Of a DNA stretch of 64,000 nt, positions 8,540-16,081 are shown piece after piece. Origin of the DNA: Burkholderiales bacterium (GTDB taxonomy: Bacteria > Pseudomonadota > Gammaproteobacteria > Burkholderiales > Burkholderiaceae_F); contig JADJWR010000002.1 in NCBI GenBank assembly GCA_016716275.1, positions 248,001-312,000 on the forward strand, written 5' to 3'. Every line of letters starts with the position of its first letter. Position 1 is the stretch's first letter. A program made the position numbers and the translations under genes. The notes under the pieces are model-generated. The model was given only the letters and a program-made list of their open reading frames with translations. It made no database searches and was not told where the DNA came from.

Positions 8540-8824
8540 ATGAAATCGATTTTGATCGCCGCGCTGGCGGCAGCCAGCCTGATGCTCGGTGGGGTCGCCC
8601 ACGCGTCCGCCGACAAGGCCGGTGCCGCCGGCTGCATGAAGTGCCATGACGTCGAGAAGAAGAAGATGGGCTCGTCGTTCAAGGACATCGCCGCCAAGAA
8701 CAAGGCCAACAAGGACTACGCCGGCGCGGCGGCGGCGAAGGTCGCATCCGGCAAGGGCCACCCGAAGTCGGCCGCCAGCGAAGCCGAAATCAAGGCGATC
8801 ATGGACTGGGTGATGACGCTCTGA
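8540..8824 (+). CDS. Small monohaem c-type cytochrome, Met ligand not evident
   Basis: 94 residues: signal peptide to about residue 23 (GVAHA), a single haem site CMKCH (32-36) and a class I cytochrome-like helical layout ending IMDWVMTL. Class I cytochromes of the c5/c551 type normally have a Met in a proline-rich loop 40-45 residues after CXXCH. Here that loop is short and reads GKGHPKS, so His74 is the best candidate distal ligand. It is probably a periplasmic electron carrier between inner-membrane quinol oxidases and terminal reductases. A paralogue with the same feature is at 12856-13155. Confidence 0.88.
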   Translation: MKSILIAALAAASLMLGGVAHASADKAGAAGCMKCHDVEKKKMGSSFKDIAAKNKANKDYAGAAAAKVASGKGHPKSAASEAEIKAIMDWVMTL

Positions 8825-8847
8825 GCGCAGGCGCGAAGCGCGAAATG

Positions 8848-8872
8848 GGGCCGGCACTTGCCGGCCCTTTTT
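8848..8872 (+). terminator. Intrinsic terminator after the monohaem cytochrome gene
   Basis: Stem GGGCCGGC / GCCGGCCC (8848-8855 and 8860-8867) with a 4-nt loop, followed by TTTTT. It ends the 8540-8824 transcript as a single-gene unit. Confidence 0.9.
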
Positions 8873-8979
8873 GTTGTTACGGCCGGCGTTACGCCAGCGG
8901 CTGGCCGTGGCGCTCGCGCGATGGCGTCTTTGTCGCTCGACAGGAACCGGCGCCGCAGCCGGCCGGGGCGCCGGCGCCG

Positions 8980-8993
8980 TTGATCCACGTCAA
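8980..8993 (+). promoter_or_regulatory. FNR/Anr-type site before the 11-haem cytochrome operon
   Basis: TTGAT-CCAC-GTCAA matches the FNR/Anr dyad TTGAT-N4-ATCAA at 9 of 10 positions. A -10-like CATGTT at 9016-9021 is centred 32 bp downstream, the spacing of a class II FNR promoter. Transcription would start near 9028, about 87 bp before the ATG at 9115. This suggests induction when oxygen is low. Confidence 0.6.
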
Positions 8994-9114
8994 CCTGCAG
9001 CGCGGGGGTGCATGTCATGTTCGCGGCATCGCGCATTGCGACAGACGCCGGCAGATGTGCGGCCACGAGCCTGCTCGGACGCCGGCGGTCCCTCGGCACA
9101 ACTGACGAGCTCCG

Positions 9115-10368
9115 ATGAAACCCGCCGCCCTGCTACGTGCGCTGTTCCTCGTGCTGGCCCTCGGCCTGGCGAGCGCAGCCAGCGCCAAGCCGACCGCCGC
9201 CGCCGCGAAGGAAGCGCCGGCGGCCGACCCGAACGAATCGTGCCTGATGTGCCACGGCGATGCCTCGGCCAAGGGCGCCGGTGGCCAGTCGATCGGCGTC
9301 GACGCGGCGGTGTTCGCCAAGTCGGTGCACGGCGAGATGCAGTTCAAGTGCACCGACTGCCACGCCGACGTGTCGGTCGACCAGCTGCCGCACGCCGAGA
9401 AACTCGCCCCGGCGGCCTGCGTCAGCTGCCACGAAGACGCGGTGAAGAACTACCAGGGAACGGCGCACGCCATGGCGCGCGAAAAGGGCCAGGGCATGGC
9501 GGCGACCTGCCATGACTGCCACGGTTCGCACGACATCAAGCGGTCGGCCGACCCGGCGTCGAGGACCAACTTCGTCAACATCGAGTCGACCTGCGGTGCC
9601 TGCCACGGCAACGACAAGATCGTCGCGCAGGCACCGCTGCCCGGCGGCAACATCCAGGCGAAGTACCACGACAGCATCCACAACCAGCTGGTCGAGGGCA
9701 AGACCGTCTACAACCGCGCCGCGCCGACCTGCACCTCCTGCCACGGCGCGCACAGCATCCAGCCGAAGTCGGCGCCGGACAGCCGCGTTGCGCGGGCGAA
9801 CATCCCGGCCACCTGCGGCGGCTGCCACCAGCGCGAGAAGACGGTGTTCGACAAGGGCAGGCATGGCGCCCAGCTGCAGACCGGCAACACGGCGGCGCCG
9901 GTGTGCAGCGACTGCCACGGCGCGCACGCGATCCAGCGGGCCAGCACGCCGGCGTGGCAGAACGAGGTGGTCGGTGCCTGCGGCAACTGCCACGACGACT
10001 TCATCACCAGCTTCCGTCACACCTACCACGGCAAGGTGTCGACGATGGGCTTCGGCAAGGTCGCCACCTGCGCCTCCTGCCACGGCGCGCACGACGTGCG
10101 GCCGGCCTCCGATCCGCTGTCGACCGTCTCGCCGGAGAACCGGCTGCAGACCTGTCGCAACTGCCACCCGCAGGCCGGGCCGCAGTTCGTCAGCTGGGAT
10201 CCGCACCCGCGACCGAAGGACAAGGAGCGCGACCTCATCCTCTACTACACCAACATCTTCATGGAAGTGCTGCTGGTCGGCGTGTTCCTGTTCTTCGGCC
10301 TGCACACGGTGATGTGGGCCTACCGGTCGCTGAAGAACAAGTTCTCCGGCGGCGGCAAGGGTCACTAG
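9115..10368 (+). CDS. Membrane-anchored 11-haem c-type cytochrome
   Basis: 417 residues with a signal peptide (to about residue 24), eleven CXXCH sites (CLMCH, CTDCH, CVSCH, CHDCH, CGACH, CTSCH, CGGCH, CSDCH, CGNCH, CASCH, CRNCH) and one C-terminal membrane helix (about 378-400), with a basic tail remaining in the cytoplasm. Repeated CHGAH / CHGSH spacings point to internal duplication of a two-haem unit. The cytochrome b gene lies 9 bp downstream. This pairing resembles the multihaem-c plus di-haem-b quinol oxidoreductases of metal reducers (CbcAB/CbcL in Geobacter), so I infer that it passes electrons from membrane quinol into the periplasm. It is not a NapC/NrfH protein. Confidence 0.88.
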   Translation: MKPAALLRALFLVLALGLASAASAKPTAAAAKEAPAADPNESCLMCHGDASAKGAGGQSIGVDAAVFAKSVHGEMQFKCTDCHADVSVDQLPHAEKLAPAACVSCHEDAVKNYQGTAHAMAREKGQGMAATCHDCHGSHDIKRSADPASRTNFVNIESTCGACHGNDKIVAQAPLPGGNIQAKYHDSIHNQLVEGKTVYNRAAPTCTSCHGAHSIQPKSAPDSRVARANIPATCGGCHQREKTVFDKGRHGAQLQTGNTAAPVCSDCHGAHAIQRASTPAWQNEVVGACGNCHDDFITSFRHTYHGKVSTMGFGKVATCASCHGAHDVRPASDPLSTVSPENRLQTCRNCHPQAGPQFVSWDPHPRPKDKERDLILYYTNIFMEVLLVGVFLFFGLHTVMWAYRSLKNKFSGGGKGH

Positions 10369-10377
10369 GAGTCAGTC

Positions 10378-11253
10378 ATGCCAAGTTCAGCCAGCATGCC
10401 GCTCGATCGGGCGGGCGCAGCGCCGCAGTCGATGGCCGGCCGCTATTACCGGCGCTTCGGCCTGTTCGAGCGTGTGCAGCACGGCGGCATGATGTTCGCC
10501 TTCATCGGCTGCGCGCTCAGCGGTCTGCCGCTGCTGTTTCCCTACACCGGCTGGGCGCGGACCGTGGCCGGCCTGATGGGCGGTTTCGAGGGTGCGGCGC
10601 TGGTGCACCGGGTGAGCGCGACGCTGATGGCCGCGGTGTTCTTCGCCCACATCCTGCAGTTCCTCTGGCGCGGCCTGGCCACCGGCAGCCTGCTGTCGGT
10701 GCTGTGGGGGCCCAACTCGCTGGTGCCGCAGTGGAAGGACGTGCTCGACATCCGCGACCACCTGAAGTACTTCCTCGGCAAGGGGCCGCGGCCGCAGTTC
10801 GACCGCTACACCTACTGGGAGAAGTTCGACTACATGGCGGTCTTCTGGGGGATGTTCATCATCGGCGGCTCGGGGCTCATCCTGTGGTTCGCCGAGGAAC
10901 TGAGCCCCTGGCTGCCCGGCTGGGTGTTCAACATCGCCACCCTGGTGCATGGCCACGAGGCGCTGCTGGCGGTGGGCTTCATCTTCACCATCCACTTCTT
11001 CAACGGGCACCTGCGGCCCGAGAAATTCCCGATGGACATGGTCATCTTCACCGGCCGGCTCAGCGAGCATGAGCTGCGCGAGGAGCGCCCGCTCGAGTTC
11101 GAGCGGCTCAGGCGCGAGGGCCGCCTGGCAGCGATCGAGGCGACGCCGCCGAGCGCCGGCGCGCTTGCCTTCGGCCGGCTGATCGGCGGCACGGCACTGG
11201 TGCTCGGCCTCGTCACGGTGGTCCTTATCCTGTACGGACTTCTGACCGGATGA
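10378..11253 (+). CDS. Di-haem cytochrome b (quinol-oxidising membrane subunit)
   Basis: 291 residues, about five hydrophobic segments (near 40-58, 75-100, 155-175, 195-215 and 265-288). Histidines suited to bind two b haems lie within or beside these helices: His35, the pair around AALVHRVSA and FFAHILQF, and VHGHEALLAV with FTIHFFNGHLRP. The fold resembles the gamma subunit of formate dehydrogenase and thiosulfate-reductase cytochrome b. A good ribosome site (TAGGAGT) precedes the ATG, and the gene is 9 bp after the 11-haem cytochrome, so the two should form a complex. Expected role: oxidise menaquinol or ubiquinol and hand electrons to the c-haem partner. Confidence 0.85.
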   Translation: MPSSASMPLDRAGAAPQSMAGRYYRRFGLFERVQHGGMMFAFIGCALSGLPLLFPYTGWARTVAGLMGGFEGAALVHRVSATLMAAVFFAHILQFLWRGLATGSLLSVLWGPNSLVPQWKDVLDIRDHLKYFLGKGPRPQFDRYTYWEKFDYMAVFWGMFIIGGSGLILWFAEELSPWLPGWVFNIATLVHGHEALLAVGFIFTIHFFNGHLRPEKFPMDMVIFTGRLSEHELREERPLEFERLRREGRLAAIEATPPSAGALAFGRLIGGTALVLGLVTVVLILYGLLTG

Positions 11254-11370
11254 GGCCGGCGACGGCGCGCCGCGCCGCCGCCGCAGGGGCTCGACCGGCG
11301 ACGCCGGCCGGGCCCGAGTGTTTCAGGCGGGTCGACAATGGCGGCTGAGCCAGAAAAGGGAGACAGGACG

Positions 11371-12717
11371 ATGCGATGGAACGTGAAGCGGCACGGCGTC
11401 ATCGGCGCCGCGACGGCACTGGTGCTCGGCGGACTGGGGCTGGCGCTGCTCGGCGCCGGCGGCATCGTCGCCTGGGAATACAGCAACAGCAACGAGTTCT
11501 GCGCGACGATGTGCCACTCGGTGCACCCCGAGGAGACGCGCGCGCACGGCACCGGCGCGCACGCCCGGGTCGATTGCGTCGAGTGCCACATGGGCCGCAT
11601 CTCGACGCTGCACATGATGGCGCTCAAGCCTACCCACTTCAAGGAACTGTGGGGAATGATCGCCGGCTACGAGCGGCCGCTGACCTCGCACACCTTCCGT
11701 CCGTCGCGCGACAACTGCGAGGGCTGCCACTGGCCGGCGGTCGAGCACCACGACAGCATTGCGGTCAAGAAGCGCTACGACACCGACGAGAAGAGCAGCG
11801 AGTCCATCTATCGTCTGGTGCTGCACACCGGCATGGGGACGATCCGCGACGCCGCTGCCAAGGGCATCCACTGGCACATCGAGAACGAGGTCAGTTTCAT
11901 CACCACCGATGCGCAGCGCCGCATGGTTCCGTGGGTGCAGGTCAAGACGGCCGACGGCAAGGTCAGCACCTACGTCGACACCTCGTCGAAGCTGTCGGAA
12001 GCCGAACTGAAGAAGTTCGAGGTGCGGCGGATGGAGTGCTACGACTGCCACAACGCGGTCGGCCATCCGTTCCGCAACCCGGAGGATCTGGTCGACCAGG
12101 CGATCGCCGAGGGCCGGATCGACCGCAGCCTGCCGAATGCCAAGGCGCGCGCCGTGGCGCTGATCGAGCAGACCAGGAGCCTGACCGGACCGCACAAGGA
12201 AATGGGGCCGCGGATCGAGAAGGTGATCGCCGACGCGGCGCCGAAGGGCGAGACCAAGCCGGAGCGCCAGGAGGCGGAGAAGAAGTTCCGCGCGGTGATG
12301 AAGCAGATCCTGGTCGACGGCTCCTTCTCGAGCGAAGGGCTGTCGTGGGCGTCGTTTCCCAATCACGCCGGTCACAAGGACTTTCCCGGCTGCTTCCGCT
12401 GCCACGGTGGCAGGCATCTGAACGAGGAGGGGCAGGCGATACGCCTGCAGTGCACGCTGTGCCACAACCTGCCGCAGGTCGAGCGCGAAAGCGGCAAGGG
12501 CTCGGTGCCATCGACGGTGTCGGCGGGACTCACGCCGCCGCCGAGCCACGAGGAGCCCAATTTCATGCACGACCACCGCACCAAGCTCGACGACAGCTGC
12601 ACCATGTGCCACGGCAAGATCGAGTGGGGTGCCGACGGCGGCAGCTTCTGCTCGAACCCGGCCTGCCACGGCCGCGCGTGGCCGGAGATGACGCTCGACC
12701 CGCAGGCAAGGAAGTAA
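11371..12717 (+). CDS. Octahaem NapC/NirT-related inner-membrane cytochrome
   Basis: 448 residues. I chose the ATG at 11371 (GGGAG 8 bp upstream) rather than one 33 bp earlier. An N-terminal membrane anchor (about 9-34) is followed by eight haem sites: an unusual CX3CH (CATMCH, 44-49), then CVECH, CEGCH, CYDCH, CFRCH, CTLCH, CTMCH, and a final CX4CH (CSNPACH). The first part resembles NapC/NirT/NrfH quinol dehydrogenases; the extra haems resemble the extended family that includes Geobacter ImcH. It follows the cytochrome b gene by about 117 bp, probably in the same operon, and would be a second inner-membrane route for quinol electrons. Confidence 0.85.
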   Translation: MRWNVKRHGVIGAATALVLGGLGLALLGAGGIVAWEYSNSNEFCATMCHSVHPEETRAHGTGAHARVDCVECHMGRISTLHMMALKPTHFKELWGMIAGYERPLTSHTFRPSRDNCEGCHWPAVEHHDSIAVKKRYDTDEKSSESIYRLVLHTGMGTIRDAAAKGIHWHIENEVSFITTDAQRRMVPWVQVKTADGKVSTYVDTSSKLSEAELKKFEVRRMECYDCHNAVGHPFRNPEDLVDQAIAEGRIDRSLPNAKARAVALIEQTRSLTGPHKEMGPRIEKVIADAAPKGETKPERQEAEKKFRAVMKQILVDGSFSSEGLSWASFPNHAGHKDFPGCFRCHGGRHLNEEGQAIRLQCTLCHNLPQVERESGKGSVPSTVSAGLTPPPSHEEPNFMHDHRTKLDDSCTMCHGKIEWGADGGSFCSNPACHGRAWPEMTLDPQARK

Positions 12718-12745
12718 GGCCGGGTCGCGGAGCCGGCCGACGGTC

Positions 12746-12768
12746 AACGCCCGGCAGCGCCGGGCGTT
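12746..12768 (+). terminator. Strong hairpin without T-run after the octahaem cytochrome
   Basis: A 10-bp perfect stem AACGCCCGGC / GCCGGGCGTT with a 3-nt loop. Only two T residues follow, so it may be a pause or an RNA-stabilising hairpin instead of a true terminator. Confidence 0.5.
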
Positions 12769-12855
12769 ATCCTTGCCGTACCGGGCTGCATTACCCGGCA
12801 AGAAGCACCGGGCTCCGAAGGGGCGAGACCGGGTCAACCAACCAGTGGAGGATCG

Positions 12856-13155
12856 ATGAACAAACTGCTGATCGCGGCCGCTGCCGTCGCCGCCGTCGCC
12901 TTTGCGGGCGGCGCCCAGGCCAGCCAGGATCTGGCCAAGAGCAAGGGCTGCCTCGGCTGCCACGCCGTCGATGCCAAGAAGATGGGTCCGGCGCTAAAGG
13001 AAGTCTCGGCCAAGTACAAGGGCAAGGCCGACGCCGAGGCGACGATCGCCGGCGTGCTGAAGTCCGGCAAGTCCACTGGCGGCAAGACGCATCCGGTGGC
13101 CAAGGCCAGCGACGACGAGATGAAGGCACTGGCCAAGTGGGTGCTTTCGCTCTGA
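12856..13155 (+). CDS. Small monohaem c-type cytochrome, second copy
   Basis: 99 residues, paralogous to the cytochrome at 8540-8824: signal peptide to about residue 22, haem site CLGCH (32-36), shared KKMG block and a similar C-terminal helix (MKALAKWVLSL). The loop where class I cytochromes carry the distal Met reads GGKTHPVAK, so His79 is the likely distal ligand, as His74 is in the paralogue. It follows the octahaem inner-membrane cytochrome and is a good candidate for the soluble carrier that accepts its electrons. A ribosome site GGAGG lies 7 bp before the ATG. Confidence 0.88.
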   Translation: MNKLLIAAAAVAAVAFAGGAQASQDLAKSKGCLGCHAVDAKKMGPALKEVSAKYKGKADAEATIAGVLKSGKSTGGKTHPVAKASDDEMKALAKWVLSL

Positions 13156-13177
13156 TCGGTCGGTCCCCATCAGTCTG

Positions 13178-13204
13178 AAAGGCCGGCGCGAGCCGGCCTT
13201 TCTG
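13178..13204 (+). terminator. Intrinsic terminator after the second monohaem cytochrome
   Basis: Ten-bp stem AAAGGCCGGC / GCCGGCCTTT (13178-13187 and 13192-13201) with a GCGA loop and a short T-rich tail (TTTCT). It separates the cytochrome genes from feoAB. Confidence 0.85.
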
Positions 13205-13300
13205 CTTGTGCGCGCCGCATCGGATTTTGTTGATCCAGCGCAGATTCCGGCGCTGCGACCGACCGACTTCCAGCCCCATCGAACCGGAAAGCAGGTACTG

Positions 13301-13329
13301 TTGTAAACAAGAACGATTCTTGTTTACAA
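13301..13329. promoter_or_regulatory. Perfect 13-bp inverted repeat, Fur-like operator before feoA
   Basis: TTGTAAACAAGAA - CGA - TTCTTGTTTACAA is perfectly symmetric. The central 19-mer (13307-13325) matches the Fur-box form AATGAGAATGATTCTCATT at 14 of 19 positions. It ends 3 bp before the feoA ATG, so it could act as a Fur operator and would also form an RNA hairpin over the place where a ribosome site should be. Confidence 0.65.
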
Positions 13330-13332
13330 GTC

Positions 13333-13581
13333 ATGTCGAACCTCGCTCTGACCGCCCTTGCACCAAGACAGCAGGCGGTCGTCACCGCCCTGAACGTCGA
13401 GTTCGCCGTACGCGAGCGGCTGGCGGCGCTCGGCATGCGCATCGGCCGCAGGCTGCAGGTCGTCCGCCGCGTCGGTGCCGCCGGGCCGATGCAGGTTCGC
13501 ATCGATCACACCGACCTGATCCTGCGCGCCGCCGAGGCCGGCCGGATCCAGGTCGAGTTGCTGCCCGATTCGTCTTCCTGA
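13333..13581 (+). CDS. feoA: Ferrous iron transport accessory protein FeoA
   Basis: 82 residues with the SH3-like FeoA fold pattern: LALTALAPRQQAVVTAL, then RERLAALGMRIGRRLQVVRR and a C-terminal RIDHTDLILRAAEAGRIQVE strand block. FeoA is a small cytoplasmic protein that works with the FeoB permease in Fe(II) uptake. feoB starts 49 bp downstream. There is no Shine-Dalgarno sequence; the ATG directly follows the large palindrome, so the mRNA may be leaderless or its translation may depend on unfolding of that hairpin. Confidence 0.85.
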   Translation: MSNLALTALAPRQQAVVTALNVEFAVRERLAALGMRIGRRLQVVRRVGAAGPMQVRIDHTDLILRAAEAGRIQVELLPDSSS

Positions 13582-13630
13582 GCAGACGGCCGCATCCGTC
13601 AGCGCCCGAGGCAGCCGGCTGCGCTAGGCA

Positions 13631-15457
13631 ATGAACACCCCCTCCCGGCAACGAGTGCGATTCGCCCTCGTCGGCATGCCGAACACCGGCAAGTCGACGC
13701 TGTTCAACCGCCTGACCGGCGTGCAGGCGAAGGTCGCCAACTGGCCCGGCATGACGGTCGACCTGCTCTCTGCCCGAGTGATCCTCGGCGGGCGGACGGT
13801 CGAACTGGTCGATCTGCCCGGCCTGTATTCGCTGCACGGCTTCGGCGAGGACGAGCGGCTGGTCCGTCACTTCCTCGAGCAGGAGCAGGTCACCGGGCTG
13901 CTGGCGGTGGTCAATGCCGTGCAGCTGGAGCGGCAGCTGCCGCTGGTGCTGCAGCTTCAGGCGCTCGGCCGGCCGCTGGTGGTGGTGCTGAACATGGCCG
14001 ACGAGGCGCGCCGTCTCGGCGTGCGCATCGATGCAGCGAGGCTGCAGCAGAAGCTGTCGGCACCGGTGCTGCTGGTCGATGCCAAGCACGGCAACGGCAT
14101 CGCGCCGCTTCGACAGGCGCTGCAGCAGCTCGTCGCGACCGCGCCCGCTTCCGCGGCCACGGCGCAGATGCTGCCCGCGGCGGAAGCCGAGCGGCTGCGC
14201 GCCGACGACCGCTACGAGGCGCAGGCGGCGGCGCTGGCGGCGGCGACTGTCGATCTGCCGCACGTGCTGCCGGCGCGGCTGACCGATCGGATCGACCGGG
14301 TGCTGCTGCATCCGGTCGCCGGCGTGCCGCTGTTCTTCGGCGTGATGCTGCTGCTGTTCGAACTCGTCTACGGCATCGGCCTGCCGCTGCAGGACGGCCT
14401 GCGATGGCTGATCGACGCCGCCAAGCAGGCCTGGCTGGGACCGTGGCTGGCAGCGGCCTCGCCTGCGGTCAGGAGCTTCGTCCTCGAAGGCCTGGTCGAC
14501 GGCGTCGGCACCGTGCTGACCTTCCTGCCGGTGATCCTGGTGTTCTTCGTCGCCATGGCGCTGGTCGAGGACAGCGGCTACCTGGTGCGCATCGCCTTCC
14601 TGATGGACCGCTGGATGGCGCGGCTGGGCCTGGACGGCCGCGCCTTCGTGATGCAGCTGATGGGCATGGGCTGCAACGTGCCGGCGATCATGGGCACCCG
14701 CGTGCTGCGCTCGCGAGGAAGCCGGCTGCTGGCGATGCTGGCCATCCCGTTCTCGCTGTGCTCGGCGCGGCTGCAGGTGCTGGTGTTCGTCGCCGCCGCC
14801 TTCTTCTCGCGCCAGGCCGCGCCGCTGGTGCTGGCCAGCCTGTACGCGGTGAGCTTCATCGTTGCCTTCGCCACCGCGCTGATCTGGCGGCGCCGCTTCG
14901 CCGGCGACGAGCCGCTGCTGCTGGAGATGCCGCCGTACCGACTGCCGACGCTGCGTGCACTGTTCGCCCAGGGCTGGCAGTCGTCGCGGCACTTCCTGGA
15001 GAACGCCGGCGGCTTCATCGTCGCCGGCGTGCTGCTGATCTGGTGGCTGACCCACTACCCGTTCGACGCGGTGCCGGCCAGCCCGCAGACGCTGGCCGGC
15101 CAGCTGGCGGCGCTGGCCTCGCCGGTGTTCGCGCCGATCGGCATCGACTCGATCCTGTCGATCGCGCTGATCTTCGGTTTCGTCGCCAAGGAAATCGTGC
15201 TCGGCGGGCTGGCGGTGATCTACGGTGCCGGGCAGGACGAGCTGGGTCAGCTGCTCGCCTCTCGCCTGACCTGGCAGCAGGCGGCGAGCTTCATGCTTTT
15301 CACGCTGGTGTACACGCCGTGCCTGTCGACGGTGGCGACGATCTGGCGCGAATCGCGCAGCGCCGCCTTCACGCTGCTTTCGGTGGTCTGGCCGCTGGCG
15401 GTGGCCTGGCTGCTGAGCTTCGCCTTCTATTCGGTCGCCAGCCGGCTGTTCGCCTGA
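13631..15457 (+). CDS. feoB: Ferrous iron transporter FeoB, shorter than usual
   Basis: 608 residues; typical FeoB is 700-780. An N-terminal G domain has G1 GMPNTGKST (15-23), G3 DLPG and G4 NMAD, followed by a short linker and the polytopic membrane domain (from about 215). Both Gate regions are recognisable: GMGCNVPAIMGTR and IFGFVAKEIVLGG. Role: GTP-dependent Fe(II) import across the inner membrane. G1 differs from the common GNPNCGKT form and G4 from NKxD, which may alter nucleotide preference. The gene converges on the ATPase operon with only 4 bp between stops and no visible terminator. Confidence 0.93.
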   Translation: MNTPSRQRVRFALVGMPNTGKSTLFNRLTGVQAKVANWPGMTVDLLSARVILGGRTVELVDLPGLYSLHGFGEDERLVRHFLEQEQVTGLLAVVNAVQLERQLPLVLQLQALGRPLVVVLNMADEARRLGVRIDAARLQQKLSAPVLLVDAKHGNGIAPLRQALQQLVATAPASAATAQMLPAAEAERLRADDRYEAQAAALAAATVDLPHVLPARLTDRIDRVLLHPVAGVPLFFGVMLLLFELVYGIGLPLQDGLRWLIDAAKQAWLGPWLAAASPAVRSFVLEGLVDGVGTVLTFLPVILVFFVAMALVEDSGYLVRIAFLMDRWMARLGLDGRAFVMQLMGMGCNVPAIMGTRVLRSRGSRLLAMLAIPFSLCSARLQVLVFVAAAFFSRQAAPLVLASLYAVSFIVAFATALIWRRRFAGDEPLLLEMPPYRLPTLRALFAQGWQSSRHFLENAGGFIVAGVLLIWWLTHYPFDAVPASPQTLAGQLAALASPVFAPIGIDSILSIALIFGFVAKEIVLGGLAVIYGAGQDELGQLLASRLTWQQAASFMLFTLVYTPCLSTVATIWRESRSAAFTLLSVVWPLAVAWLLSFAFYSVASRLFA

Positions 15458-15461
15458 CCCG

Positions 15462-16070
15462 TCAGCCAGCGACCGCGCGGGCCGCGCGGCGCAGGAAACC
15501 GGCCTCGTCCTGCTCAAGTTCCTCCAGGCTGGCGTCGACCTCGTGCAGCGTCTGCTCGACCTCCGGCAGCAGGACGTCCTGCAGCGCGCGCACCCGGCGC
15601 ACCGTCTTGCGGTACTCGGCATGCAGGCGGGCGAGGTTGCCGCTGACGGCCGCGAGTTCGGCGAGCCTGGCCGCCCAGGCAGCGAAGGCGGCAGTGCAGG
15701 CCGCCGCCTCGGGCGAGGCGGCAACCGCCGCCGGCGGCTCGCCGGGCGCGCCTTCCAGCAGCGCATCGCGCATCTCCACGCCGAGCAGCGCGCGGCGGCC
15801 GACACGCAACCGCTGCTCGCCAGGCGCTGCCGGATAGACCTGCAGGCCGTTCAAGCCGTGCCGCAGCAGGGCGGCCGCCAGCGCCCGCTCCGCCATCGCC
15901 TGCAGCGGCGCCGCCTGCTCGACCAGCGCCCGGTGCCGCTTCACCTCGCGCAGCATCTGGCCGGCCAGCAGCAGGCACTTCTCGTCGAGGAACGCGTAGC
16001 CCTCGCGCATCGTGCGCCGCTCCTCGGCGAGCGCGATCGCCAGGCTGCGTGTCGGTGTGAACTCGGCCAT
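15462..16070 (-). CDS. atpD: V/A-type ATPase subunit D (central stalk)
   Basis: 202 residues. The start MAEFTPTRS matches the family, whose members begin with a TPT/NPT-type motif. The protein is nearly all helical, with two long coiled-coil arms (about 10-70 and 145-195), as expected of the rotor shaft that turns inside the A3B3 head. It is the last gene of the operon and lies 11 bp after subunit B. Confidence 0.88.
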   Translation of the reverse strand: MAEFTPTRSLAIALAEERRTMREGYAFLDEKCLLLAGQMLREVKRHRALVEQAAPLQAMAERALAAALLRHGLNGLQVYPAAPGEQRLRVGRRALLGVEMRDALLEGAPGEPPAAVAASPEAAACTAAFAAWAARLAELAAVSGNLARLHAEYRKTVRRVRALQDVLLPEVEQTLHEVDASLEELEQDEAGFLRRAARAVAG

Positions 16071-16081
16071 CGCCGCCCCGC

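Noticed and set aside
13382..15805. 807-codon minus-strand frame across feoB
   Set aside because: Low-complexity Gln/Arg/His-rich translation opposite the conserved FeoB frame; it is a shadow frame.
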